Counted from the first letter of the stretch, positions 1-12,960 are shown. The stretch is DNA of 64,000 nt from Sambucus nigra (GCA_949130495.1 OX422222.1:278804109-278868108); one strand, 5' to 3'. Translations and numbers: made by a program. The notes: generated by a model not told the origin, from the letters alone.

Positions 1-527
1 CTTCCATGGATGAAGACATGTCAACCACAACCTGCCAGTTTTTCACCTTTTAGAAAGATTCCATCTCAATAATACTTATTTATATATCACGTGAACCATG
101 CACATCACCCTCCCAGCGACTACTATAAATATATTTCCTCACCTCCTTGTTTGAGGTTGAATTTTACGTAGCTAAGCTTTGATAAATTCTCTCCTACGTC
201 TCTCTACACCTGAGAGCATACTCAACTCACCTACTTTGGACACTTGAGCCACATATAGCCGCGAACCCTCTTTAGTTTGCACAATGAGGTCATATCCTCT
301 GCAATATAGAACATGTATGTTCATTTATTTAGACTATTTCTCCCCCCTCCCACCCCATTTTGTATGCCTCTAAGGCCTCCCAAACTTGTACAACTACACC
401 TATATAATGAGAATCTGGATCTGTAGTGGACGTAGGATCATATACATAGACGAATCACTTTAAATATACTTTAAATACTATGTGTCTTGGATGGAATGGC
501 CTACTCTAGTAGGTTCATTTTTTGACA
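1..527 (+). repeat. 5' LTR of Tat-A, truncated by window start
   Basis: This stretch aligns with 27143-27670. Shared blocks include CACCTTTTAGAAAGATTCCA, a TATA-like region, TTTTGTATGC and GGCCTACTCTAGTAG. Both copies end in TTTT-n-n-ACA. The two copies differ at many positions, so the insertion is old. Confidence 0.75.
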
Positions 528-536
528 ATGACAGTT

Positions 537-553
537 TGGCACCGTCTGTGGGA
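537..553 (+). other. Primer-binding site of Tat-A
   Basis: TGGCACCGTCTGTGGGA lies nine bases after the LTR end. Sequences of this form are the usual PBS region of Tat/Retand/Ogre elements. The priming tRNA was not determined. The following 554-771 is leader sequence with no ORF that I recognise. Confidence 0.6.
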
Positions 554-776
554 AATCAGACATTCTATTGAGTTTCTCATAAATCGGGTCCATTATGCCT
601 TATTTCATCCTTGAGGATCTCCGGATATACATCTTATGGGTGAGATATTAGTGGTTAGACCCATATTTGTACATAAACCCATTGAGGGTATCTTTATCTT
701 TCATATTTATTTTTGCAAACCAATCTTATGGTTTTAGACATACTCGCTTACCCCAATGATGTTTCCATGTCTTAAT

Positions 777-3773
777 TCTGACACCCCGCCTAATTAAATA
801 CCGGGCGATCACTCCTTTATTAAATTAAATCAAGGTGAACAGTTTGGTTCATTCTTAGCATCACTGTCGTAAAAATAAACTTTCCAATTTAACACCCTAA
901 ATAATTAAGCAAAGTGTCAAACCCATATTTAAACGTTAATTTCCAAATTTTATTAAAGAAAATGATTTATTTATTTATTAAATACATTTCAACAATTAAG
1001 AATCACACCACAATAAACCTGGAACACAATCCAATTATTTTAAAACATTCGTCAATCGAATGTCAACATGCAAAATATAAAGTAACACAATTCAAACTGA
1101 ATAAATCCCATAGTGACAATACTAGAAATAATTGAAATACAAATGTCCCAATAACAATGAAATAATGGAAAGGGCGACACATGCCCAATAAATGAGAATG
1201 CAAGAAGTGGAGTCAATAAAGGAAGCCGTCTACGCAAGTGACTTGCAACTCCCACCTAAGCTGCAGCACGTTCCTTTCAAGGGATCCTAAGCAAGACGCC
1301 CCTGTGGCTGGGCACCTGAAATATATACATATATATACAAGAGAGAGAGAGAGAAAGAAACGGGTCAGAGCCCGATAGTGTGTTTGATTTAAAATACGTT
1401 TAGCAAGTATTTGAATTGATACAGGCCAATGAAACAACATATTAGAGCGGCACTCTCTTGAGAAATTCTCACCTCTCTTCTAATGTGCACGCCTATCGTA
1501 CTAACCTTCCCAACGGTTTATCTTATCATTTTATCATACTAACCTTCCCAAAAATTTAGCTTATCTTACTTACTCATAAGATTTTAAAACCGAACAATAC
1601 AATTGTTTAAAAAGAATACTTCCAATTAGCAACACAACTCTCATTTTAGATTTATTAATTTATAAAGTTTCCCAGTGTCATATTATACTTTCACAAAACA
1701 AGTATTTACTATTTGAGTCATCAACCATGTCCTACTTATCAAATCACAGTAGGCAGTTTCAAATTCCCGAATCTCATATATATATTAACTACTCGTATAA
1801 TATATATATATAATAACAGCACCCCAAATAAAACTATGGTGCGTGCATACTTCTACTATCCAAACCCCATACCACTCATATCAAGGGGAATACAAATTCG
1901 GAATCACTCTCGAACTGTATTAGCACATACACAAACAATATCGAGGCGAAGCATAGATTCCAAGTCTCTAAGAGGATGGCACATACTCGCGTCTCTTAGG
2001 ACCGTCTGAACTATCAATTCGATAGCCTACACCAAGGATATCTATCTTCTAGGGTACAAGTCAATATCCCCCATAAAGGTCCCATCGAGATAAGACTGTC
2101 CCAGCGCGGTAACCTCAAGGATAGCAAGTAGCGCGGTATGTTTTTCACATATATATAATATATGTACACACAATCATATAAATATACCACTTTTATCAAA
2201 TTAATATAGGTTCCTCTCGTCACCCATAATTACAACATTTATCCTTAATTTCACACTATTAGTATTACGTATAAGGTTTCATCTCTAACCTTAACTCGAA
2301 GAGTTTTCTCACTTATTACGTGACACTCGCGGACTCTATCCTTCCAAGTAGAAAATTCAGTAGGTATACCTCTATTCACTATCGTAGCTATTCTCCGTAA
2401 TCTCTCACTTGAAATGCGTAGTTTCATCGTTCATTACATAACTATCCCAAAATCAAACTTCTCGTCTTATAATAAAGTTCCCAACCCTCATTCATATGTC
2501 TTACTGGTCTTTCCTATCTCCCAAAACATTTTATTAAGAATACCCAAGAATTATTTCAAGATAAATTTAGTTTAACTAATTAAATAAGGGAAATAGGAGT
2601 CTGCCAGGAGGGGTCGATCGATCGAGGTCTGGGACTCGATCGAGCTTCGATCGATCGATCAAACAGGTATTTTGATTTCTGCAGAATTGCAGTTACGGGT
2701 TCTACCAATTTTCTTCATCCAAATCCAGGTTTTCCAGCCCCAAACATCCCAAGAATTTTACTACTAACATTATAACAATATACTAGATGTTTCTAACGTA
2801 AGGCATGTACATATGCATCACATAAACATGGATTTTCAACCCAAAATTATATCTAATTATCAAGAACCCTAGAATTTTCTTAAACAGATTTCTAACAAAT
2901 TTTTCTCCAAAATTTCTTTCTTATAATCATCAAAATTTCGTGGTTAATTTCCTCTACATGGCAAGGGTTTCCAGAATCATCATATCAACCAATACTACAT
3001 GGATTTTCCTATCACAAATTGGGTTTTCTTCCACATATTTTATCCCTAATCATTCCTAAAATAATATGGAAATTGCACCAACGAAAATAGCAAGATAAAC
3101 ACTTGCCTAGGATTTTTGGTATTCTGATTTACGGCTGATTTTGGTATGGTTGCGTTCCTCGTCTCGCGATCTACGCGTTGGCGGTGACAACGGTGCAAAC
3201 GGGTTGCTTTTTGGCCTTGAATTGCCTTGAGAGCTCTCTCATCTCTTCTCCAATGGCCGTCACTTGTGTTTAGAGTTTCTAACCCTAGGTGACCATCCAG
3301 ATATCTAATATAACCCTTGGAATTTTCGTGGGTTTAATTACCCAAAAAGGTGAAATGTCCAAAACGCCCTCCCGGGTTACAAATTAAGCCTAAAAACGCC
3401 CCGAGACCCAAACTATACCCCCGGGTACACTTTTCTGACTATCTCGACCCTTCCGGACGCGTTGGCGCACTCAAAACGACCATATGGGCAACTTATAAAA
3501 TATTCACTTTTTATTTATCAAAATTTAGTCCCGACGCGACACGAGCACGTTCCGACTTAAATTTCCAAAATTGTCATTTAACTCACTCATGACATTCAAT
3601 ATAATATATTACTTTGCTCATTAGTAATATTCAACAAATTTCCCATAATTACTAACTCTCGTCACGTTAATAATTATACCATAATTAATTTCCGGATTTT
3701 TATTAAATAATTCATTCACATTAACTTTAATAAATCCCCAAATTAATATAGCATAAAAATACGGGGTATTACA
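777..3773 (-). repeat. 3' LTR of Tekay-A
   Basis: Left LTR copy, about 2997 bp, nearly colinear with 8626-11647. Scattered substitutions and small indels separate the copies. Short ORFs here recur in the other LTR only because the LTR is duplicated. A GATC-rich palindromic stretch lies at 2614-2661. Confidence 0.92.
2614..2661. repeat. GATC/TCGA palindromic cluster in Tekay-A 3' LTR
   Basis: Several overlapping TCGATCGATCGA units separated by short spacers. The matching site in the other LTR (10461-10534) has more units, so the array has changed in size since insertion. Confidence 0.8.
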
Positions 3774-3784
3774 TACTCCCTCCC
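3774..3784 (-). other. Polypurine tract of Tekay-A
   Basis: On the minus strand GGGAGGGAGTA directly precedes the 3' LTR start TGTAATACC. It touches the last base of the pol stop codon (TAG at 3784-3786). Confidence 0.75.
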
Positions 3785-6700
3785 TAATAACGGAATTTCA
3801 TCCCGAAATTCGGAAAATAAGGCATACCTGGTAAAAACAACTCTGGATATCTCTCGCATATATCTGCCTCGCGCTCCCAAGTGGATTCCTCCACATTATG
3901 ATGCTCCCACTGGACCCGCACAAGTGGAACTATCTTCGACCTCAATCTCCTATCACTATAGTCTAGGATAGCTATTGGTCTCTCCTCGTAAGAGCTATCA
4001 GGCTGTAAGTCGATCTCATCTATCGCAATGTGAGTATGGGCCATATCATCCCGAAGATATCGTCTCAACGACGAGATGTGGAATACATCGTGGATGCGAT
4101 GTAAATGCTCTGGCAGTACCAACCTGTATGCAACCGGCCCAATCCTCTCGATGATGGGAAATGGTCGCACGTACCTCGGAGCCAACTTCCCCTTCTTCCC
4201 GAACCTCATCACTCCCTTCATAGGAGATACACGCAATAACACTTGGTCCCCCACACTAAACTCCCGAAAGAACCGTTTCGCATCGGCGTAGCTCTTCTGC
4301 CTGTCCTGGGCTATCCGAATACGACTCTTGATCATCTCAATCCTCGCGGAGGTTTCCTGAATCACCTCTGGTCCTAGCAATTTGTTATCCCCCACTTCGA
4401 GTCAACAAGCTGGGGAACGACAAGTCCTGCCATACAAAGCCTCAAATGGAGCCATGCCAATCGTGAACTGATAAGAGTTATTATAGGCAAACTCTACCAG
4501 TGGAAGATGTGGCTCCCAACCTCCTCCAAAATCGAGAACACACATGCTTAGCATATCCTCTAACATCTGATTATTACGCTTTGTCTGTCCATCTGTCTGT
4601 GGGTGGTAAGCTGAACTCAGCCTCAACTCAGTACCCATAGCCTCCTGAAAGCTTTCCCAAAAATGTGACACGAAAATCTTGTCTCAATCTGACACAATAT
4701 TCAGGGGCACCCCGTGTAATCTGATAATCTCAGCGATGAACAACTGAGCATACTGACCCGTGGTCTAATCTGTCCGTACCGGCAGAAAATGAGCCACCTT
4801 GGTCAAATGGTCTACAATCACCCAGATAGAATCGTGGCCCCGCTGTGATGTAGGCAACCCTGTAATAAAATCCATGGAAATACTCTCCCACTTCCACGCG
4901 GGTACTTCCAATGGCTGAAGCAATCCTGACGATTTTTGATGGTCCACCTTCACCAGCTGGCAGGTAGAACACTTGGACACGAACTCAGCAATGTCCTTCT
5001 TCATCCCACTCCAACAGTATTGCCTCCTCATATCCTGGTACATCTTATCTCCTCCAGGATGTACTATAAATCGGGACCCGTGAGACTGGGTCATCACTGC
5101 ATGACGTAATTCTTCTCCTTCTGGAACCACCACTCTCCCACTAAACCTCAAACCTCCATCAGAACTAACAGAATAGGACTCAGCACCCTCGGCTAGAAGT
5201 CGCACAATCTGCTACTGGCAAAACGGGTCTGTGGTTTGTGCCTATATCACCCTCGTAACAATCTCGGGTATGACTGACATCACAGATATGAAAGAACGTG
5301 CTACAGCGTCTTGATGACCTAACTCCTTCCACTTTGCTTTCCAAACGTCTGCTACTTTGTATACCGGTCTACGACTCAACGCATCAGCAACTACGTTGGC
5401 CTTCCCCGGATGATACTGTATATCAAACTGGTAGTCCTTCACAAACTCTAGCCATCTGCGCTGATGCATATTCAGCTCTCGCTGAGTGAATAGGTATTGC
5501 AACGACTTGTGGTCTGTGAACAAACGAAATTTCTCTCCTAACAAATAGTGTCTCCATATCCTCAATGCAAAGACGACCGCTGCTAACTCCAGGTCGTGGG
5601 TGGGGTAATTTTTCTCATGCGGCATAAGCTTGCGGGAGGCAAAAGCTACAGCCTTCTCTTCCTACTGAAGTACTCCCCCAAGTCCCCGTAAGGACGCATC
5701 GGTGTAAACCAGGTACTCCATACCCGGCTTCGGTAATGCAAGGACTGGCACTGAAATAAGCTTGTCTTTCAGCTCGTCGAAATCCAACTGACAAGCGTCA
5801 TCCCAAACATATGGTACTCCCTTGTGAGTCAGATTCGTCAATGGACCCGCTATTTTGGAGAATCCCGGAATGAATCTCCTGTAGTAACCAGCTAACCCCA
5901 AGAAACTACGCACTTCCATCGGTGTCGTGGGCTGTCCCCACTCCCTCACCGCTGATACTTTACTCGGGTCAACTGCTATCCCCTGCTCAGAAACAACATG
6001 CCCCAAGAACTGTACCTCTTGTAACCAGAATCCGCACTTCTCGTACTTATCATACAACTGATGCTCTCGTAGAGTCTGAAGAACCTGCCTCAAGTGATCG
6101 GCATGCTCCTCCTCGGAGTGTGAATATATCAAAATGTCATCTATGAAAACGATGACAAACTGATCCAAGAACTCTCTGAATACTCGGTTCATCAAGTCCA
6201 TGAAAATGGCTGGAGCATTTGTGAGTCCGAACGGCATCACCCGAAACTCATAAGACCCATATCTCGTCAAGAAAGCAGTCTTCGAAACATCATGCTCCCT
6301 AATACGTAGCTGATGGTACCCCGACCTCAGATCTATCTTCGAAAAGAAAATTTCTCCCCTCAGCTGGTCGAACAGATCATCGATTCGAGGTAACGGATAT
6401 TTATTCCGTATCGTGACCTTGTTCAGCTCCCTTTAGTCCACACACAATCTCAGTGAACCGTCTCTCTTCTTCACAAACAAAACTGGAGCGCCCCAAGGTG
6501 AGGTACTCCTACGAATGAAGCCCTGACCTAACAGTTGCTCTATCTGATCTCGTATCTCTCATATCTCTGCCGGAGCCATACGGTACGGTGCGCGTGCTAT
6601 AGGTCTCGTATCTGGAAATAAATCTATGACAAAGTCTATCTCTCGACTGGGGGGTAGGCCTGGTATTTCCTGAAACACATCAGAATACTCCCTGACAACT

Positions 6701-7146
6701 GGGATCGAATCTAAGGGAATCACAACCTCCTTAGAGGTATCCTCCTCTATGTAATACAAATGAGCGGTCGAGCCTCCCTCTGGGAGAGGCATCGCCACTA
6801 CAAACATCTCTTGCCCCGGAATGGCAAAAACAATGCTCCCACCGAAGCAATCAATCATGGCTCTATAAGCTGCGAGCCAATCCATACCAATAATCACATC
6901 ATGCTCGTGCATGTCTAAGACTAACATGTCTGTAGGTAATACCAAGCTACCAATCTCTACCCCCACTCCTCGGCATATAAAGAAAATAAGTGACCCACTC
7001 CCCTGTGGTGAGTCCACACACGTCACTGTGCTCTCTGTTGTGGCTAACAACCCTAAGGCCTTCGCAAAATGTGTAGCTATAAAACAATGCATTGCCCCCG
7101 TATGAAACAAAACCCGACCCATAGTACCATGGATAGGAAACATACC
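3784..7146 (-). pseudogene. pol: Tekay-A pol: protease, RT, RNase H, integrase, chromodomain (stops, no frameshift)
   Basis: All recognisable segments lie in one minus-strand frame. In order: an aspartic protease whose DTG site reads HTG (about 7096-7104, VLFHTGAMH), so it is probably inactive; reverse transcriptase with intact FIDDILIYS (FIDD at 6136-6147); RNase H beginning YTDASLRG near 5725; integrase with an HHCC zinc-binding segment (about 4940-5090) and catalytic core; and a C-terminal chromodomain (about 3810-3960) with VQWEHHNVEESTWE. The frame is interrupted by stops, for example after CVD, VLQ, RVI, FCQ, RTD, VSD and PAC, most of them TAG or TGA. The chromodomain is the feature thought to direct chromovirus insertion to heterochromatin. 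The product would act with Gag in cytoplasmic virus-like particles, but this copy cannot make it. Confidence 0.9.
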
Positions 7147-8442
7147 CTCAATCGCGGGTGGTGCCTATGGAGCTGCTGCCTGGTGGACGTTATAGACACA
7201 TCCGTACTGTAACTGCCCCTGCTGCACTGGAGCTGCTGGAATGGCTGGTAGGGCTGGCACCTGGGCTGGAGCTGGGAGTGCAGTCGGAAAAAGTGGTCTC
7301 TGTGGCTCATTACGGGCACCCTGCTGCTGTGGGGCCCCATCTCCCTCCGGACAATCGTGGCGCCTATGGTCGTGTCTACCACATCCAAAACATTGGCCCT
7401 TGAAGTTGCCTCCCCTCTGTCCCTGCTGACCACGGCCCTGCTGGCCGTTACCTCCTCGCCCCTGGCCCTGTTGGCCCTGATTAACACGCTGCTGTCCCTA
7501 CTGTCGGTATTGGCCCTACTGGCCCTGCTGATTAGGCTGGCCCTGCTGGACCTGCCTATAGCCTCCATATCCCTACCTAGAATCACCTAAACATAATCGC
7601 TTAGCAGGGTCCCCCTAATGGGAACTCTGCTCGTGCTGACGAGTCTGTCCATGGGATGGTGCCCCACTGGCACTATTACCCCCGTTCCTGCCCTGCTGGC
7701 TAGACTCTCCTTCTCTCTTACTTCCCTGCAGATGGAAGCGGTGATCCTGGCAATGTAGAAATGCGGCATTGAGTACATCATTGAAAGTACTCAGGGATAA
7801 ATTCCCAATAAGGTGCTGACGGATCCTCCTAGCTAACCCATTGACAAACACTAAAATCTTCTTGCTCTCAGTAGGTGCCTCATCTGGCACAAAGGTGAGA
7901 AGTCTCGTAAACTCCTCCTCATACTCTTCTACGGTAAGACTCTCCTGCTTCAGATTCAGTAATCTTCGCCTCATCTCAGTCTGCACGGCGGGTGGAAAAT
8001 ACTTGCGGTCAAACCGCTCCCAAAATGACTGAATAGGGATCGTATCCCTCTCCTACAATGTGGTAGTGGACTCCCACAACTGTAAAGTGGCTCCCACCAG
8101 CTTAAAGGAAGCCAATAACTGCTTTTGCACATCAGTACACTCATACATACGGAGGTGTCACTGGATGTCTTTCTTCCATTGTCTAACTGTGATAATATCG
8201 GAGCTACCAGAGAACTCAGGGGGATGCGCTTTCTGAAAAGCATCCTGAACCCTCTCCCATGCAGATGGAAGTTGTGCTGGTACTGGCGCCTGGGGTGGAG
8301 CCTGCTGAACCACCGCTAGTACGGCATTCAACCCCTGAGCAACAATGGCGGCTACTTCATTTTCTTTCATCGTGCCTTGTGCCGGAACTGCTGGTTGTTC
8401 GGCCTGGGCATGCCTATCCTTCGGAGCACGTCTTGGAGTCAT
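7147..8442 (-). pseudogene. gag: Tekay-A gag: capsid/nucleocapsid pseudogene
   Basis: The start is taken as the ATG at 8442 (MTPRRAPKDRHAQ), about 180 bp inside the 5' LTR. The retrotransposon Gag domain follows: PPEFSGSSD near 8185, then about 7615-7986 with SLTVEEYEEEFTRLLTFVP. A glutamine- and glycine-rich linker comes next, then one CCHC zinc knuckle (CFGCGRHDHRRHDC, about 7351-7392) that would bind the genomic RNA. The same frame runs on into protease without a stop or shift at the junction, as expected for a single Gag-Pol polyprotein. Seven in-frame stops break it, several likely from CAG or TGG codons. The overlapping ORF at 7077-7586 is an out-of-frame shadow of the linker. Confidence 0.87.
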
Positions 8443-8611
8443 CTGAAACGTAAAGAAGTTTATTATTCTACAGTTTTCATCAAATCTCAAATAGCTGAAG
8501 ACTTAAACGTAAAATAAGAGTACAACAATCCTAAAATAGGGCTCTATAGCAATAATGTTAAGCTGAAAGCGAAAATAAGCCGTACAGATCCTATGGACAC
8601 TAGAACCTGAT

Positions 8612-8623
8612 GCTCTGATACCA
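8612..8623 (-). other. Primer-binding site of Tekay-A (initiator tRNA-Met)
   Basis: The minus strand reads TGGTATCAGAGC, the standard plant PBS for the 3' end of initiator tRNA-Met. It lies two bases inside the 5' LTR. Confidence 0.88.
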
Positions 8624-8625
8624 CC

Positions 8626-11600
8626 TGTGACACCCCGCCTAATTAAATACCGGGCGATCACTCCTTTATTAAATTAAATCAAGGTGAACAGTTTGGTTCA
8701 TTCTTAGCATCACTGTCGTAAAAATAAACTTTCCAATTTAACATCCTAAATAATTAAGCTAAGTGTCAAAACCATATTTAAACATTACTTTCCAAATTTT
8801 TATTTAAAGAAAATGATTTATTTATTTATTAACAACATTTCAACAATTAAGAATCACCCCACAATAAACCTGGAACACAATCCAATTAATTTAAAACATT
8901 CGTCAATCGAATGTCAACATGCGAAATATAAAGTAACACAATTCAAACTGAATAAATCCCATAGTGACAATACTAGAAATAACTGAAATACAAATGTCCC
9001 AATAACAATGAAATAATGGAAAGTGCGGCACATGCCCAATAAATGAGAATGCAAGAAGTGGAGTCAATAAAGGAAGCCGTCTACGCAAGTGACCTGCAAC
9101 TCCCACCTAAGCTGCAGCACGTTCCTTTCAAGGGATCCTAAGCAAGATGCCCCTGTGGCTGGGCACCTGAAATATATACATCTATATACAAGAGAGAGAG
9201 AAAAAGAAACGGGTCAGAGCCCGATAGTGTGTTTGATTTAAAATACGTTTAGCAAGTATTTAAATTGATACAGGCCAATGCAACAACATATTAGAGCGAC
9301 ACTCTCTTGAGATATTATCACCTCTCTTCTAATGTGCACGCCTATCGTACTAACCTTCCCAACGGTTTATCTTATCATTTTATCATACTAACCTTCCCAA
9401 AAATTTAGCTTATCTTACTTACTCATAAGATTTCAAAACCGAACAATACAATTGTTTAAAAAGAATACTTCCAATTAGCAACACAACTCTCGTTTTAGCT
9501 TTATTAATTTATAAAGTTTCCCAGTGTGATATTATACTTTCACAAAACAAGTATTTACTATTTGAGTCATCAACCATGTCCTACTTATCAAATCACGGTA
9601 GGCAGTTTCAAATTCCCGAATCTCATATATATATTAACTACTCGTATAATATATATATAATAACAGCACCCCAAATAAAACTATGGTGCGTGCATACTTC
9701 TACTATCCAAACCCCGTACCATTCATATCAAGGGGAATACAAATTCGGAATCACTCTCGAACTGTATTAGCACATACACAAACAATATCGAGGCGAAGCA
9801 TAGATTCCAAGTCTCTAAGAGGATGGCACATACTCGCGTCTCTTAGGACCGTATGAACTATCAATTCGATAGCCTATACCAAGGATATCTATCTTCTAGG
9901 GTACAAGTCAATATCCCCCACAAAAGTCCCATCGAGATAAGACTGTCCCAGCGCGGTAACCTCAAGGATAGCAAGTAGCGCGGTATGTTTTTCACATGTA
10001 TATAATATATGTACACACAATCATATAAATATACCAGTTTTATCATATTAATATAGGTTCCTTTCGTCACCCATAATTACAACATTTATCCTTAATTTCA
10101 CATTATTAGTATTACGTATAAGGTTTCATCTCTAACCTTAACTCGAAGAGTTTTCTCACTTATTACGTGACACTCGCGGACTCTATCCTTCCAAGTAGAA
10201 AATTCAGTAGGTATACCTCTATTCACTATCGTAGCTATTCGCCATAATATCTCACTTGAAATACGTAGTTTCATCATTCATTACATAATTATCCCAAAAG
10301 CAAACTTCTCGTCTTATAATAAAGTTCCCAACCCTCATTCATATGTCCTACTGGTCTTTCCAATCTCCCAAAACATTTTATGAAGAATACCCAAGAATTA
10401 TTTCACGATAAATTTAGTTTAACTAATTAAACAAGGGAAATAGGAGTCTTCCAGGAGGGGTCGATCGATCGAGGTTTGGGACTCGATCGATCGAACCTTC
10501 GATCGATCGAAGCTCTATGCTCGATCGATCAATCAAACAGGTATTTTGATTTCTGCAGAATTGCAGTTACGGGTTCTACCAATTTTCTTCATCCAAATCC
10601 AGGTTTTCCAGCCCCAAACGTCCCAAGAATTTTACTACTAATGTTATAACAATATACCAGATGTTTCTAACGTAAGGCATGTACATATGCATCATTTAAA
10701 CATGGATTTGCAACCCAAAATTATATCTAATTATCAAGAACCCTAGAATTTTCTTAAACAGATTTCTAACAAATTTTTCTCCAGAAAATCTTTCTTATAA
10801 TCGTCAAAATTTCGTGGTTAATTTCCTCTACATGGCAAGGGTTTCCAGAATCATCATATCAACCAATACTACATGGATTTTCCTATCACAAATTGGGTTT
10901 TCTTCCACATTTTTTATCCCTAATCATTCCTAAAATAATATGGAAATTGCACCAACGAAAATAGCAAGATAAACACTTTCCTGGGATTTTTGGTATTCTG
11001 ATTTACGGCTGATTTTGGTATGGTTGCGTTCCTCGTCTCGCGATCTACGCATTGGCGGTGACGGCGGTGCAAACGGGTGGCTTTTTGGCCTTGAATTGCC
11101 TTGAGAGCTCTCTCCTCTCTTCTCCAATGGTCGTCACTTGTGTTTAGAGTTTCTAACCCTAGGTGACCATCCAGATATCTGATATAACCCTTGGAATTTT
11201 CGTGGGTTTAATTACCCAAAAAGGTGAAATGTCCAAAACGCCCTCCCGGGTTAGTAATTCAGCCTAAAAACGCCCCGAGACCCAAACTACACCCCCAGGT
11301 ATAATTTTTTTACTATCTCGACCCTTACGGACGCGTTGGCTCACTCAAAACAACCATACGGGAAACTTATAAAATATTCACTTTTTATTTATCAAAATTT
11401 AGTCCCGACGCGACACGAGCACGTTCCGACTTAAATTTTCGAAATTGTCATTTAACTCACTCATGACATTCAATATAATATATTACTTTGCTCATTAGTA
11501 ATATTCAACAAATTTCCCATAATTACTAACTCTCATCACCTTAATAATTATAACATAATTAATTTCTGGATTTTTATTAAATAATTCATTCACATTAAGT

Positions 11601-11647
11601 CTAATAAATCCCCAAATTAATATAGCATAAAAATACGAGGTATTACA
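8626..11647 (-). repeat. 5' LTR of Tekay-A
   Basis: Right LTR copy, about 3022 bp, with both terminal dinucleotides intact. In element orientation it runs TGTAATACC to GTCACA. It is followed on the right by the TSD TTAAT (11648-11652). Confidence 0.92.
10461..10534. repeat. GATC/TCGA palindromic cluster in Tekay-A 5' LTR
   Basis: An expanded counterpart of 2614-2661, with extra TCGATCGATCGA units around GAAGCTCTATGC. It could form hairpins on either strand. Confidence 0.8.
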
Positions 11648-11652
11648 TTAAT

Positions 11653-12480
11653 CCTGTTGAAAATCATGATAGTCCTTGGCCTCATAAGGACTGGTTACTA
11701 TGGTGGTGCATATATTTAATTTTTTCTACACTTTTAGGCTTTTATGTCATATTATAACCTATATATTAGGAATTTACTACTTAACTTATGCTATTTTGCA
11801 CATAAGGTCTTTTAATGCCTCGGATCAACACCGCAAAAGACCTTTTAATCTAATCCTTGGGGTGTACAGTCACATTGGGAAAAATTTAGGTTATAACATA
11901 CATGCTGTCCTTTACTAATCGCGACTTATCCATGTTATCATGCTACACGCCATGGCCTTACGTTAACAATAGGCTAATCTTTTCTATTTTTTGGAATATT
12001 TAGCATTTTTGATAAAAAAAAATCTTTTAGACCAAATATGGCATTAAATGCTTGGAAAACCCCACGTAGTCACGTTAAATTGCATAAGGTTGGGTCTTAG
12101 GTTTAAAATTGATAATTCTTTGGACAAAATCTGACTAGGCAATTTCCTCAAGGAGAGATAAATAACTCATGATAGGTTGAAATGATTTAACAAACTTTTC
12201 GGTTATTATTCCGTCCATGGAAATATAGCCAAAAAATTATCCATCAGATAGAACCCTCCAGGGAGAAAATAGTAGCCGATCATATCAATCACGGTGGAAA
12301 AACTCCCCATAAATGACAAAAAGGCCACGACTTCATTCCTTGGTTGCTTAACAGGTCGCAACGTCATTATTACTATTTACTTGACTACATCCCTTTGTTA
12401 CCATGTGCTTAATGCTTAATTTTTCTTAGTCTATGATTTCTGGATCTCTCACTTTATTCAGTTCATCTCAGAAAAAAGAT
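11653..12480. other. Tat-A leader, no gene seen
   Basis: AT-rich sequence between Tekay-A and the first recognisable Tat gag codons. It holds only a short unsupported ORF (11700-11918). Confidence 0.5.
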
Positions 12481-12960
12481 TTTCTAAAGAACTAATGATC
12501 TAGAGACGAATCAGGGAAAGCAACTCGGGATCAGATCCATAGTAAACTGAAGATGTAGCCTATTTGATGAGATTTATCAACCATCTATTGAAGGCCGAAA
12601 ACCCAAAGGCGAAGATAGTGTTCATGACCTCTTAAAGGAAGAGTGTAATAGAATTAGTGGAAAGGAAGAAAACGAATTGTGAAAAAAAGGGACTAGAGTA
12701 AATGAAAAAACCTCCTTGTATGGCCATGAAAGTTGAAATCTTTAGCTCATAAGAGGGACAAGAGTAAGTTGTGTGAGTTCCATTAGGATCATGGCCAAAA
12801 AGATGATAAGTGCTTCAATCTGAAAAATGAGATTGAGAGGTTCGCTAGACAAGGAGTCTTACAGCGGTTCACAGAAGCCGTAACCTCTAACTTAATAGTA
12901 ATCAGTCGCAATCCTTCAAAAGTCCTGAGGGAGGAATTTGTTTATTTTGTAATTTTGCAA
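12481..12960 (+). pseudogene. gag: Tat-A gag remnant with Tat-type zinc knuckle
   Basis: The plus strand encodes fragments of a Tat-group Gag. A segment near 12550-12630 reads AYLMRFINHLLKAENPKAK. It is followed at about 12751-12880 by KRDKSKLCEFH, then after a stop DHGQKDDKCFNLKNEIERF. The pattern C-x-F-H, then G-H/Q, then C-x2-LK-x-EIE is the zinc-knuckle signature of Tat/Retand Gag, which binds RNA. Frameshifts and stops are frequent, and the first part of the capsid domain was not identified. Normally protease and pol would follow within a few hundred bases; here the sequence passes straight into the 3' region, so pol has been deleted or was never present. Confidence 0.6.

Larger units (their letters stand above)
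777..11647 (-). mobile_element. Tekay-A: chromodomain Ty3/gypsy (Tekay/Del type) retrotransposon
   Basis: A structurally complete 10.9-kb element on the minus strand. Two LTRs of about 3.0 kb (777-3773 and 8626-11647) enclose a gag-pol region. The host flanks carry a perfect 5-bp TSD, TTAAT, at 772-776 and 11648-11652. In element orientation the LTR begins TGTAATACC and ends GTCACA; the left copy has lost the terminal CA by one substitution (TC instead of TG at 777-778). The PBS matches initiator tRNA-Met and a polypurine tract precedes the 3' LTR. Domain order Gag-PR-RT-RH-IN-chromodomain plus the long LTRs point to the Tekay/Del clade of chromoviruses. It sits in the 5' leader of Tat-A. Confidence 0.93.

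Noticed and set aside
1052..1255. A 67-codon peptide found twice almost unchanged (1052-1255 and 8903-9106), and a 69-codon peptide at 2014-2223 and 9861-10070
   Set aside because: Conservation is explained by the two LTR copies of one element; the codons show no sign of selection and no family is recognised.
7158..7590. Leu/Ala-rich plus-strand ORFs that look like membrane proteins
   Set aside because: Shadows of the Gln/Gly-rich gag linker on the other strand.
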